Below are positions 24,625 through 32,778 of a stretch of DNA of 64,000 bases, one piece after another. The stretch spans positions 44,224-108,223 of the forward strand of contig CAKTFS010000003.1 of NCBI GenBank assembly GCA_934561115.1, written 5' to 3'. Below the pieces are notes generated by a model. That model saw nothing but the letters and a program-made list of their open reading frames with translations, was not told the origin of the DNA and ran no database searches. The number at the start of each line of letters is the position of its first letter. Position 1 is the stretch's first letter. The position numbers and the translations under genes are program-made. This DNA is from an uncultured Faecalibacterium sp. (GTDB lineage Bacteria; Bacillota; Clostridia; Oscillospirales; Ruminococcaceae).

Positions 24625-24633
24625 TGGTAAAAT
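24625..24633 (+). promoter_or_regulatory. Extended -10 promoter of the 24689 gene
   Basis: TGGTAAAAT within TGTGGTAAAATAAGG, identical to the elements at 4332 (minus) and 18366. A GGAGCGCC/GGCGCTCC hairpin follows at about 24641-24660. Confidence 0.5.
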
Positions 24634-24688
24634 AAGGCATCCGGGAGCGCCGGGCGCTCCGCTGCAACATGAAAAATGGAGGTTTTCT

Positions 24689-25159
24689 ATGAAAAAGACC
24701 TATCGCTCGCTCTTTTGCCTGCTTGCAGTGCTGATGCTCAGTGTCAGCGTGCTGCCCTCTGCTTCGGCGCTGTTTTCCCAGAAGCTCTACTATTATGGTG
24801 TAGTAGAGGGCGTCAGCCGCACCGTGGAGGGCAAGGTGGAGTCCATTCTGGTGACTGCAGAAGAGCAGGAGACCTACCAGATGATCGTCACCGACAGCAC
24901 CATCTGGCAGGACCATGACGAAAAGACCACCTCTGACCCCGCCACCCTTGCGGTAGGCGAGCAGATCTGCGTGGTGCACGACCCGGCTGTGATGATGTCG
25001 CTGCCGCCGCAGTCGGTGGCGTATACCGTCATCCGCAACTTCCCCGCAGGTACGGATCTGGAACAGGAAGCACGGGACGCCGCCTGCCCGGTGAAAAAGT
25101 TCTTTGCCAATACCCGCAAGGCAATCTCGGACTGGTTCTACCAGACCATGCCCATCTGA
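24689..25159 (+). CDS. Secreted protein of unknown function
   Basis: 156 residues from ATG 24689 (TGGAGG upstream). Residues 1-27 form a signal peptide ending near SASA. The mature part is beta-rich (VVEGVSRTVEGKVESILVT, YQMIVTDSTIWQDHDEKT, VGEQICVVHDP) with a helical C-terminus (EQEARDAACPVKKFFANTRKAISDWFYQ). The middle resembles an OB-fold-like pattern but I cannot name a family. Single-gene unit ending at a strong terminator. Confidence 0.75.
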   Translation: MKKTYRSLFCLLAVLMLSVSVLPSASALFSQKLYYYGVVEGVSRTVEGKVESILVTAEEQETYQMIVTDSTIWQDHDEKTTSDPATLAVGEQICVVHDPAVMMSLPPQSVAYTVIRNFPAGTDLEQEARDAACPVKKFFANTRKAISDWFYQTMPI

Positions 25160-25184
25160 GCGTAACGTTCCTTCTATAACGCAA

Positions 25185-25243
25185 AAAAACTGCTGCCCCG
25201 CACCGGATGCCAGAACATCCGTGCAAAGGGGCAGCAGTTTTTT
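25185..25243. terminator. Bidirectional terminator
   Basis: AAAAAACTGCTGCCCC pairs with GGGGCAGCAGTTTTTT, with an inner GGATG/CATCC stem. It serves the gene at 24689 and the minus-strand kinase. Confidence 0.9.
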
Positions 25244-25292
25244 TATGCAAGATTATGCGGCGCTTTGCGGCAAAATCGCTGTATACCGCTAT

Positions 25293-27554
25293 TTATTTTC
25301 GGGGGGGGGTAACGCGGAAGCGCTTTACAACCTGTTCCAGTGCACTGATGTCCACAGGCTTGGACAGATGCTCGTCCATGCCGGCTTCCTTGCTCTTTTG
25401 CATGTCCTCAAGGAAGGCGTTGGCGGTCATAGCCAGGATGGGGATCGTTCTGCCCAGCGGGTTTTCGCTGCTGCGGATGCGGCGGGTGGCTTCCAGGCCG
25501 TCCATCACCGGCATCTGGATATCCATCAGGATCATGTCATAGTCGCCGGGTTTGACGCCGGCAAAGGCATCCACGATCTCCTGACCGTTGGGGCAGATGG
25601 TGCAGCTTGCGCCTTTTGTTTCCAGCAGCATCTGCAAGATCTCGGCGTTGATGGCGTTATCCTCGGCGCAGAGGAACTTCATGCCGGACAGGGGAGAAGC
25701 GGCCTCGGTCTCCTCCGGGAGTGCCTGCGCCTGTTGCACCGTGTCCGCCTCGGTATCAATGGGGAATTCCAGCACCACCTCAAAGCGGGTGCCCTTGCCG
25801 GTGGCGCTTTCCACGCTGATAGAGCCGCCCATCAGGTCTACGACGCTTTTGGTGATCGCCATACCCAGACCCGTGCCCTGCACCTTGTTGGTGCCGGATT
25901 TTTCCTCGCGGGTAAAGGGGTCGAAAAGGGTCTTTTGGAACGCTTCGCTCATGCCGATGCCGTCATCCTGCACCACAAAGCGGTACCGGGCGTAGTGCTC
26001 GTTCCGGGGCAGCTCTTCCACTTCCAACCGGATGTGCCCGCCGGTGGGCGTATACTTGACCGCGTTGGAGAGGATGTTCATCAGCACCTGATTCAAGCGG
26101 TTGGGGTCGCCCAGCACATTTTCGTGCTGCATATTGGTGTTTACCGTAAAGGTCTGGCGGCGCTGGCCTGCCTGCTGGCGGATGATGCTGTCCAGCTGGC
26201 TGACCTGCTGGGGCAGGTTCATTTTTTCGATGTTCAGGGTGGTCTTGCCGCTCTCGATGCGGCTCATGTCCAGAATATCGTTGATGATGCCCAGCAGCAG
26301 CTGCCCGGAGCTTTCCAGCTTGCCCAGATGCTCGGCCAGCTTTTCCGGCTCGTGCAGCTCGTTTTTCATCAGGGTGGTAATGCCGATAATGGCGTTCATG
26401 GGGGTGCGGATGTCGTGGCTCATGTTGGAAAGGAAGTCCGTCTTGGCCTTGCTGGCGCGCTCGGCAGATTGCAGCGCCTCGGCGGCAACCTCCTGCGCCC
26501 GCCGCATCTCGTCGTTTGCCTGCGTCAGCTGGATGTTATACTGTTCCAGACGGAGGTTCGTCTCTTTTTCCGCCCGCAGTTCCTGCTGCTGCTTTTCCCG
26601 CAGGAAGATCCAGCCAACGAAAACTGCCGTGACCGAAAACACCGCCGCAAAGCCTATAATAATGACCATGACGATGTTGACCAGCTTTTGCGTGTTCACA
26701 GCCACATATTCTGCCGGAACAAGGAACGCCAGCGTCCACTGGGCGTTTTCCATCTGTTTCAGGGCGTAGAAATACTCGGTCCCATCCAGCACGGCGTTGG
26801 AATAACAGGAGCCTGTGCGGGCAAGCCGCTCCTTTGCCACCGCAAAGGAAGAACCGTGCAGATAGGACATCTGGGAGAGCACGGTGTATACGTTATGTCC
26901 ACTCAGCAGCTCGGTATCATTGGCGTTGAACAGCTTGAAGCCGGCGTTATCCAGCACATAGACGCTGTTGTTGTTTTCGTAGGCGTCACAGCGGAAATAA
27001 TTGTTCAGCTGGGTCATGCTCTGGGAGATGCCAAAATAACGCAGGGAGATCTCACCGGCCTCGCTCTGGAGGGTGACCGGGGTGGAGAGCTGTTTCAGGA
27101 ACACCATCCGGGAGTCGTCCACGGTCAGCGCGTTGGAAACATAGCTGACCCGCTCCGGTGCACTTTCCAGATAGGTCATTTCCCGCAGCAACCCCATGCT
27201 GCCATTCTCAGTATAGTAATGTCCGGCAGAGTCCACGGCGATCAGTTCGATCTGTCTTTCATGGTAATTGGAAAGCTCGGACAGCTTTTTCAGATATCGG
27301 TAGAATTCAGTATCAGTCTTTAACGGAGTGTAGTACAAAAAATTGCATTGTACATTCACCTCGCTCCAATGGGTGTCGATCACATCCTCCAGACTGTGGA
27401 ACATCTGGTGGGTGACCTCTTCCATCTGGTTCAGCCGCTCGTGGTAGACAAGGTTTTGGATGTAGGTCTGGCTCATGACAAAAAGGGTCAGGATCAACAC
27501 GATGATGACAAAGCCAGTGCCCCCAAGCAGCTTTTTATAGATTTTGTTGTTCAC
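25293..27554 (-). CDS. Hybrid sensor histidine kinase (extracytoplasmic sensor, HisKA, HATPase, REC)
   Basis: 753 residues from GTG 27554, with AGGAG nine bases upstream; the longer frame overlaps the preceding gene. Membrane helices lie at about 10-30 and 292-316 and flank a 260-residue Cache-like sensor. A coiled coil leads to HisKA with His380 (FLSNMSHDIRTPMN), then the ATPase (N box NILSNAVKYT, G1 DDGIGMS, G2 GTGLGMAI) and a receiver (AEDN, MDIQMPVMDG, Lys in LSKPVD). The final codons overlap a run of nine C. It follows the binding-protein gene by 37 bases, so the kinase may respond to that protein's ligand. No DNA-binding response regulator is adjacent. Confidence 0.93.
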   Translation of the reverse strand: MNNKIYKKLLGGTGFVIIVLILTLFVMSQTYIQNLVYHERLNQMEEVTHQMFHSLEDVIDTHWSEVNVQCNFLYYTPLKTDTEFYRYLKKLSELSNYHERQIELIAVDSAGHYYTENGSMGLLREMTYLESAPERVSYVSNALTVDDSRMVFLKQLSTPVTLQSEAGEISLRYFGISQSMTQLNNYFRCDAYENNNSVYVLDNAGFKLFNANDTELLSGHNVYTVLSQMSYLHGSSFAVAKERLARTGSCYSNAVLDGTEYFYALKQMENAQWTLAFLVPAEYVAVNTQKLVNIVMVIIIGFAAVFSVTAVFVGWIFLREKQQQELRAEKETNLRLEQYNIQLTQANDEMRRAQEVAAEALQSAERASKAKTDFLSNMSHDIRTPMNAIIGITTLMKNELHEPEKLAEHLGKLESSGQLLLGIINDILDMSRIESGKTTLNIEKMNLPQQVSQLDSIIRQQAGQRRQTFTVNTNMQHENVLGDPNRLNQVLMNILSNAVKYTPTGGHIRLEVEELPRNEHYARYRFVVQDDGIGMSEAFQKTLFDPFTREEKSGTNKVQGTGLGMAITKSVVDLMGGSISVESATGKGTRFEVVLEFPIDTEADTVQQAQALPEETEAASPLSGMKFLCAEDNAINAEILQMLLETKGASCTICPNGQEIVDAFAGVKPGDYDMILMDIQMPVMDGLEATRRIRSSENPLGRTIPILAMTANAFLEDMQKSKEAGMDEHLSKPVDISALEQVVKRFRVTPPRK

Positions 27555-27591
27555 ATCCAGTATCTCCTGTCTGTTTTGTTTAAGGTGCACC

Positions 27592-29376
27592 TTAGCTCCA
27601 TGCGGTGTCTGCCCGGCTGATGGTGGTGTAGGCACCAAAGAAGGTTTTTGCGGCATCCATGCCCACCACACCGCTGTCTGTCACCGTGGTCTCCGCAGCC
27701 AATTTGTCGCTCACACCACAGATAGCCACCTGATAGGTCTTGCCCGCCTCCGGCTGCACCGGGCTTACCAGCACATAGGGGTAGCCCTTGCCGTTGCCGT
27801 AGGCATCGTAGCCCGTGGCCAGCAGGTCGCTGATCTGCTGCCCGGTCAGGCTGACGGTCTGGATGGTGCGGTTCCAGCCGGTGGGCAGAATGGCCGAAAG
27901 GTCGTAATCCGTAATGCCCTTGGCGTACAGCTTGGCGGCTACGCCGTGGTGGTTCTGGTTGGTGGGGTTGCCGGGGATCCATGTGCTCAGCGAGACCAGC
28001 GCAAGGTCGCTGCCGGTAGCCTGTGCAAAGCAGCGCCCCACCAGCATGGCGCAATCCTGCTGCGAAAGCTCCTCGGTGACGGTGGTGATGGTGTCCGGGG
28101 TGTTGTTCACCACACTATCCTGATCCTCGTCCAGCTGACGGATCACATCCTCCATGGTGGCGTTGCCCTTCATGAAATCCAGCATCTTGTTGCCGGTGGT
28201 TACAACGGTATTTTCCCAGCCGGAGTAGATAAAGGGCGCGGTATTGCCCGCATTCAGGGCATCGGCGATGTCGGCATAATAGGTATCGTCCGCCTTTGCG
28301 TCCTTGAAGGGCAGCAGGCAGCTTTTCAGCGTTGTTGCGGACTGCAGAGCGCTGGTGCCCGCAACGGTGGAAAGGACGCGCATCACCTTGAGCGCATCCT
28401 CCAGCTTCTGGGGGGTCTGCTCCAGCTTTTTGTTCAGACCGTAGAAGCGGTTCACATTCAGCACAAAAACGTTCTGGGTGCCGTCCTCCGAGAGAAACGG
28501 CATCAGCCCGAATTTATCGGCGTTGCCGTCTGCCTCTACGATGCCGTTGGTGTTGCCGATCAGAAACAGGGTGTTGCCCTCGGCCATTTTCTGCCAGGTC
28601 ACACTGTCGTCAAGAGCATCGCCGGAGCCGTTCAGCATGCCGATGTCCTTCCACTTCTGGACATACGCCATGGCCTGCATCATGCCGGGGGTGTTGCTGA
28701 CGTTTGCCTTGCCGGAAAGATAATCCTTCTGCCACAGTTTGCCGTCCAGCGTGCCGAGGAAATCGGCGTCTGCAATGTTGCACAGGTACTGGAAGCCGTA
28801 GCCCGGGTACTGGATCTGCGGCAGACAGAGATCGACCCCCGCCTCCTTGGCTTTTGCAGCCAGCACTTCCAGCTCGGCAAAGGAATTGGGCAGCGCCCAG
28901 CCGTGTTTTTTCAGCAGGGTCTTGTTGTAGGTGATACCGTAGCAGTTGTAGGTCGAGGGCAGCAGATAGATCGCGCCGTTATCAAAAACATCCTGCAAAC
29001 GGGACTCCACATAGTTGTCGGTAAAATCGTAGCCGGAAAGATCCAGCAGCTTGTCGGAGACCAGATCGATCTGGGGGTCGTAGTACGTCAAGATGCAGAC
29101 GTCCGGCAGGTCGCCCGCCGCAAACATATTCTGCAGACAGGTGGTGGTGTTATCGCCGCTGTAGGGCACGATCTCAACGTTCACTTCCGGGTAAACGCTG
29201 TGCACCTGCTCAATAAAGGCTTCTACCTCTTTATAAGGTGCCATAAAGGTAACGGCTTCGTGCGCTGCTTCCGTTTTGTTCTCAGGGCTGCCGCCGCCGC
29301 AGGCGGTCAGCGCTGCCGTGGCGGCTGCAAGGCTGCAAGCCTGCAAAAATGAGCGGCGGGAGATCTTCTTCATCAT
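27592..29376 (-). CDS. Lipoprotein: family-1 solute-binding protein fused to a 5'-nucleotidase C-terminal domain
   Basis: 594 residues. ATG 29376 follows GAGGAAGG; a longer frame lacks a site. The N-terminus has KKISRRSFLQA (twin-arginine-like) and a lipobox (ALTAC-GGG). Residues about 40-420 match an ABC-type family-1 solute-binding protein (AAGDLPDVCILTYYDPQIDLVSD, YGITYNKTLLKKHGWALPNSFAEL, GNTLFLIGNTNGI). Residues about 422-594 match a 5'-nucleotidase C-terminal domain (SDLALVSLSTW, LSAILPTGWNRTIQTVSLTGQQISDLL, YPYVLVSPVQPEAGKTYQVAI) without the catalytic metallophosphatase half. No ABC permease is nearby; it is co-transcribed with a hybrid kinase, so a sensing role is more likely than transport. 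Fusion and role are inferred from sequence. Confidence 0.88.
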   Translation of the reverse strand: MMKKISRRSFLQACSLAAATAALTACGGGSPENKTEAAHEAVTFMAPYKEVEAFIEQVHSVYPEVNVEIVPYSGDNTTTCLQNMFAAGDLPDVCILTYYDPQIDLVSDKLLDLSGYDFTDNYVESRLQDVFDNGAIYLLPSTYNCYGITYNKTLLKKHGWALPNSFAELEVLAAKAKEAGVDLCLPQIQYPGYGFQYLCNIADADFLGTLDGKLWQKDYLSGKANVSNTPGMMQAMAYVQKWKDIGMLNGSGDALDDSVTWQKMAEGNTLFLIGNTNGIVEADGNADKFGLMPFLSEDGTQNVFVLNVNRFYGLNKKLEQTPQKLEDALKVMRVLSTVAGTSALQSATTLKSCLLPFKDAKADDTYYADIADALNAGNTAPFIYSGWENTVVTTGNKMLDFMKGNATMEDVIRQLDEDQDSVVNNTPDTITTVTEELSQQDCAMLVGRCFAQATGSDLALVSLSTWIPGNPTNQNHHGVAAKLYAKGITDYDLSAILPTGWNRTIQTVSLTGQQISDLLATGYDAYGNGKGYPYVLVSPVQPEAGKTYQVAICGVSDKLAAETTVTDSGVVGMDAAKTFFGAYTTISRADTAWS

Positions 29377-29536
29377 ACAGTATACCTTCCTCACATTTCG
29401 GAGGGCAGTACTGCACAAAACCAATGGGGTGCAGCGCTGCCGTGACATGGTTATTTTTACCACCCCACAGGAACCCCCACGCTCGCGGCCTGTCCGCACT
29501 GGGCATACGCCGATTTTCCCATAAAATGACAAGTTT

Positions 29537-29565
29537 ATTGTACCATTGTAACAAAAGCGTTGCAA
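29537..29565 (-). promoter_or_regulatory. Promoter of the binding-protein/kinase operon
   Basis: On the minus strand: TTGCAA (29565-29560), 17 bases, TACAAT (29542-29537), 161 bases before the ATG at 29376. Confidence 0.6.
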
Positions 29566-29623
29566 GCTGTTTTTGAAGGTTTTTGCATGGAAAAGGGCGA
29601 AAAACCGCGTGCTTTGCAGGCGT

Positions 29624-29713
29624 TCAGCTTTTGCACAGCATAAAAAGCAAAACGCCCTGCCTGCACCGAACACTGCGCTGCTGCGTATGGTCTATCCCCG
29701 GCAGCGCATCCAT
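29624..29713 (-). pseudogene. 3'-end remnant of a membrane-flavodoxin gene
   Basis: The minus-strand frame reads MDALPGIDHTQQRSVRCRQG and then runs on to a stop. It matches the C-terminus of the intact gene at 49057-49968 (MDALLRINHTQLRSIRCRKG) at 15 of 20 positions. The rest of that gene is absent here. It lies directly upstream of the tetR promoter and is part of a collapsed copy of the 49-52 kb cluster. Confidence 0.7.
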
Positions 29714-29738
29714 CTTTTTTGCCCTGCGATAAAACCCC

Positions 29739-29790
29739 TTGACAACGGGAACTTTTTTGATTATAGTAGAGCTAACAAATATTAGTTAGT
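29739..29790 (+). promoter_or_regulatory. tetR promoter with TetR operator
   Basis: TTGACA (29739-29744), 17 bases, TATAGT (29762-29767), three bases, then the operator GCTAACAAATATTAGTTAGT (29771-29790). The same promoter-operator geometry occurs at 50063-50114 (minus) and 51090-51141. Autoregulation by the TetR protein is inferred. Confidence 0.8.
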
Positions 29791-29805
29791 AAAGGGCGAA
29801 GAAAA

Positions 29806-30435
29806 ATGGAAGATACCAAGCAGCGCATTCTGGAAAAATCTCTGGAACTGTTTTCGACCAAAGGGTATGATGCGGTCAGTGTGGGTGAAATTGCAAAGGC
29901 GGTCGGCATCAAGGCACCCTCGCTTTACAATCATTTCCCCAGCAAGCAGGCCATTTTTGATGCGATTTTGGAGACAACTTCGGCGCACTACCAAAAAGAC
30001 ACCGCTGAAATCTCGGTCCATGTACAGGATTCCCAAAAGGATATTCCGGTGTTCTCCCACATCTCGGAGGAATTGTTGGTAGAGAAAGCCCGGCAGATCT
30101 TCCTTTATTCACTGCACGATAAAACCATCAGCCAGTTCCGCCGGATGATGACGCTGGAGCAGTTCCGTTCCCCCAAATTTGCCGAACTGCTTTCCAAACG
30201 CTATGTGGATTGGATGATCTCCTACCATGCAGGCATCTTCCGTGCGCTGGTTGCAAACGGCGAACTGCGGAACGAAAACCCGGATACGCTGGCGTGGATG
30301 TATGTTTCCCCGATCATCGTCCTGCTCAGTGTCTGCGACCGCCAGCCGGAACGGGAAGCCGAAAGCCTTGCAAAGCTGGACGCCCATGTAAGGCTGTTCT
30401 TCCGTACCTTTAACATCGAGGAAGGTGAAAAATAA
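29806..30435 (+). CDS. TetR-family transcriptional regulator
   Basis: 209 residues. The N-terminal helix-turn-helix is typical (QRILEKSLELFSTKGYDAVSVGEIAKAVGIKAPSLYNHFPSKQAIFDAIL). The C-terminal helical ligand domain is unassigned (YADWMISYHAG-like region, ending in RLFFRTFNIEE). It sits 16 bases downstream of an operator-bearing promoter whose near copies drive genes at 50 kb and 51 kb, so it is probably the local regulator of that set. Followed by a remnant of an RNHCP gene and then a YoaP-like gene. Confidence 0.93.
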   Translation: MEDTKQRILEKSLELFSTKGYDAVSVGEIAKAVGIKAPSLYNHFPSKQAIFDAILETTSAHYQKDTAEISVHVQDSQKDIPVFSHISEELLVEKARQIFLYSLHDKTISQFRRMMTLEQFRSPKFAELLSKRYVDWMISYHAGIFRALVANGELRNENPDTLAWMYVSPIIVLLSVCDRQPEREAESLAKLDAHVRLFFRTFNIEEGEK

Positions 30436-30436
30436 G

Positions 30437-30498
30437 CCGTTCCCGCTGGACTATATTGAGGAAATGACCGCCTTGATGGGCGGCGATGGACGGATGCG
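30437..30498 (+). pseudogene. 3'-end remnant of an RNHCP-domain gene
   Basis: 62 bases are identical to 51702-51763, the 3' end of the intact RNHCP gene (LDYIEEMTALMGGDGRMR). Only this tail remains here, immediately after tetR, followed by the next gene's ribosome site. Confidence 0.85.
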
Positions 30499-30522
30499 GT
30501 AAGCCGCAGGAGGAAGCGCAAG

Positions 30523-31269
30523 ATGGACTATATCAGAGTTACCAAAGAAAACATCGACAGGGAACACATCTGCTGTGCCATGTCCGGCCAACAGAGCCTT
30601 GCCAAGAAGGAATGGCTCAAGCAGCGCTTTGAGGAGGGGCTTGTCTTTTACCGCAGCGCGGAGCGAGGCAAGTGCTTTATCGAGTACATCCCGGCAGAAA
30701 ACGCATGGGTGCCCATTGATGCGGCAGGCTGGCTTTATATCAACTGTCTGTGGGTCTCCGGCTCCCTGAAGGGTCACGGCTATTCCGGCGAACTGCTGGA
30801 AGAATGCCTTCGGGATGCCAGGGCGCAGGGCAAAAACGGCGTTTGTATTCTGTGTGCAGAGGGGCGCAAACGGGAATTTCTCGCGGACCCCAAGTTTTTG
30901 ACTCATAAGGGCTTCAAGGTTTCGGACATCTCCGATTGCGGGATCAACCTCATGTACCTGCCCCTTGCAGAGAATGCCCAGCCGCCAAGATTCAAGGCCT
31001 GTGCCAAGCATCCCAAGGTGGAGGAAAACGGCTTTGTCCTCTACTATACCGACCAGTGCCCCTACACCTATTATTGGGTGCCGAAGGTGCAGGAGGCTGC
31101 AAAGGAACATGGAATCCCGTTTAAAGCCATCCACATTACCGAGAAAGAGACGGCTCAGAATGTGCCCGCACCCGTCACAACATACGCATTGTTCCGGGAT
31201 GGGAAGTTTGTGACCCAGAGCATCCAGTCGGACAAGAAATTTTTGAAATTGGCAGGCGCAGCGGATTGA
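30523..31269 (+). CDS. YoaP-like protein (GNAT domain plus thioredoxin-like C-terminal domain)
   Basis: 248 residues from ATG 30523 (GGAGGAAGC upstream). Residues about 1-140 form a GNAT-type domain (LWVSGSLKGHGYSGELLEECLRDARAQGKNGVCILC). Residues about 165-245 match the YoaP-type, thioredoxin-fold tail (YYTDQCPYTYYWVPKVQEAAKEHGIPFKAIHI, ending VTTYALFRDGKFVTQSI) with one Cys where CxxC would be. Acetyl-transfer or redox role unknown. Its place after tetR and the RNHCP remnant suggests co-transcription from the tetR promoter. Confidence 0.85.
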   Translation: MDYIRVTKENIDREHICCAMSGQQSLAKKEWLKQRFEEGLVFYRSAERGKCFIEYIPAENAWVPIDAAGWLYINCLWVSGSLKGHGYSGELLEECLRDARAQGKNGVCILCAEGRKREFLADPKFLTHKGFKVSDISDCGINLMYLPLAENAQPPRFKACAKHPKVEENGFVLYYTDQCPYTYYWVPKVQEAAKEHGIPFKAIHITEKETAQNVPAPVTTYALFRDGKFVTQSIQSDKKFLKLAGAAD

Positions 31270-31287
31270 AGGATCCAGGAGGGAAAA

Positions 31288-31833
31288 ATGCAATACGATC
31301 AAACGATTACAACGCCAAAAGGACTGGCAGTCCGCATCCGAAACGGCGTGGCATCCGATGGAAGCGCCGTGCTGGAAAACTTTAATTTGACACACGCAGA
31401 AACCGATTATCTGCTGAGTTATCCCGACGAAAATCACTTTGACGCTGAACAGGAAAGCCAATACTTGGAGAAAAAAGCAACCAGCCCGAATGAGATCGAA
31501 CTGATCGCCTTTGTGGATGGTAAAGTGGCAGGAACTGCCGGGATCGATGCAATTGGAGCGCAGTATAAAGTGGCACATCGTGCTGAATTTGGCATCGGTA
31601 TCCTGAAAGAGTATTGGGGTCTGGGCATTGGGCAAGCCTTGATGGAAGCCTGTATCCAATGCGCCAAAGCCGCCGGATATGCGCAGTTGGAGCTGGATGT
31701 GGTGGCGGAAAACACCAGAGCGATCTCCATGTACCAGATGGCAGGGTTTGTGGAGTATGGCAGAAACCCCAAAGGCTTTCGCTCCCGGAACGCTGGATAT
31801 CAGGAACTGATCTCCATGCGGCTGGAATTATAA
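31288..31833 (+). CDS. GNAT-family N-acetyltransferase
   Basis: 181 residues with GGAGGG upstream. The acetyl-CoA loop is GILKEYWGLGIGQALMEACIQCAKAAGY (R/Q-x-x-G-x-G/A type), followed by LELDVVAENTRAISMYQMAGFVEYGRNPKGF. It would acetylate an amine of a small molecule or protein; substrate unknown. It is 18 bases after the YoaP-like gene and ends at a terminator. Confidence 0.92.
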   Translation: MQYDQTITTPKGLAVRIRNGVASDGSAVLENFNLTHAETDYLLSYPDENHFDAEQESQYLEKKATSPNEIELIAFVDGKVAGTAGIDAIGAQYKVAHRAEFGIGILKEYWGLGIGQALMEACIQCAKAAGYAQLELDVVAENTRAISMYQMAGFVEYGRNPKGFRSRNAGYQELISMRLEL

Positions 31834-31850
31834 ATTCCAGCGTAAAAAAG

Positions 31851-31890
31851 CAAAACGCCCTGCCGCAATACGGCAGGGCGTTTTGTTTTT
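31851..31890. terminator. Terminator after the GNAT gene
   Basis: CAAAACGCCCTGCCG pairs with CGGCAGGGCGTTTTG, followed by TTTTT. The same hairpin recurs at 58291-58339 and its left half at 29646. Confidence 0.9.
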
Positions 31891-31891
31891 T

Positions 31892-31996
31892 ATGGAGGAT
31901 GAGCCGGAAGAACCCGACCAGGAGGATAACACAGAAGAATACTATCGGCGGCGTTTGCGCCTTCCATATCAGATGACCCAGATCGGAACAACGTAA
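31892..31996 (+). pseudogene. Short gene fragment (34 codons)
   Basis: ATG 31892 sits directly in the terminator tail and opens MEDEPEEPDQEDNTEEYYRRR with no ribosome site. It ends LPYQMTQIGTT. Acidic then basic composition suggests the tail of a larger protein, likely a remnant. The rest of 31997-32297 holds no supported gene. Confidence 0.35.
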
Positions 31997-32297
31997 TTAT
32001 CCCGATCCACCACGCCGACTTTTGGCTTCATGCAGCCAATGGCACCTTTCCCACGAGGATTGCTTATTGTCTTATCGACTTGTTTATGTAAATCTTCGCA
32101 TAAATCCCCATGCAGAAAGAAGCTTATTGTAGCTTGTGCAACAGCCCCTGTTCCATTTATATACAACTTCCCCGCAATGTCAGCATTTTATTTACTTTTC
32201 CATCACAGTTATGGTATAATAATACAATCTATAAAGATGCAGAGTTGTATCCGAAGTGGAGTGGCGCTGCATTCGTTCTGATTTGGAGGCAGCGCTT

Positions 32298-32711
32298 ATG
32301 CATCCACTGCTCATTCTTGTTTTAATTTTTGATGTGCTCATTGCCGTTTCGTCGGTGCTGAACCTTGTGAATATGATGCGGGTGAACCTGCTGGTGGAAG
32401 AACGCAGAGCGGAAGTACTCACCGTGGAGCGCGTGCGCGTGAGCAAGGCGGCAGCCGGAAAGGGCGGCATCCTTACCTCTTATTTTGGCGTGTATGCCTG
32501 TCCGGGCGAAACTGGCAAGGGTGAATTCACCTCCACGAACCCCTACGGCAGCGAGACCGCTGTGCCTGAAACCACTACCGTGGTACCCATGAAGGCTTCT
32601 GGCGTGCTGGAAAAGTGTGATATTTCCGCCCATCTGTGCCGCCGTCTTGTGCCGCTGTGGCTCACGGCGCTGGGCTTCTCGGTGCTGCTGGCGGCATTCG
32701 TCAACGCATAA
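32298..32711 (+). CDS. Membrane protein of unknown function
   Basis: 137 residues from ATG 32298 (TTGGAGG upstream). Membrane helices at about 3-25 and 115-135 enclose a beta-type soluble part (AEVLTVERVRVSK, GVYACPGETGKGEFTSTNPYG). No family recognised. It lies upstream of the 5-oxoproline operon and in the same direction, but 68 bases away. Confidence 0.7.
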   Translation: MHPLLILVLIFDVLIAVSSVLNLVNMMRVNLLVEERRAEVLTVERVRVSKAAAGKGGILTSYFGVYACPGETGKGEFTSTNPYGSETAVPETTTVVPMKASGVLEKCDISAHLCRRLVPLWLTALGFSVLLAAFVNA

Positions 32712-32778
32712 ATCAGATGCATCCATGTATTTTCGGCGTTCTCCGCCGGGAAAATATATTCTGTAAAGGAAGGAAATT

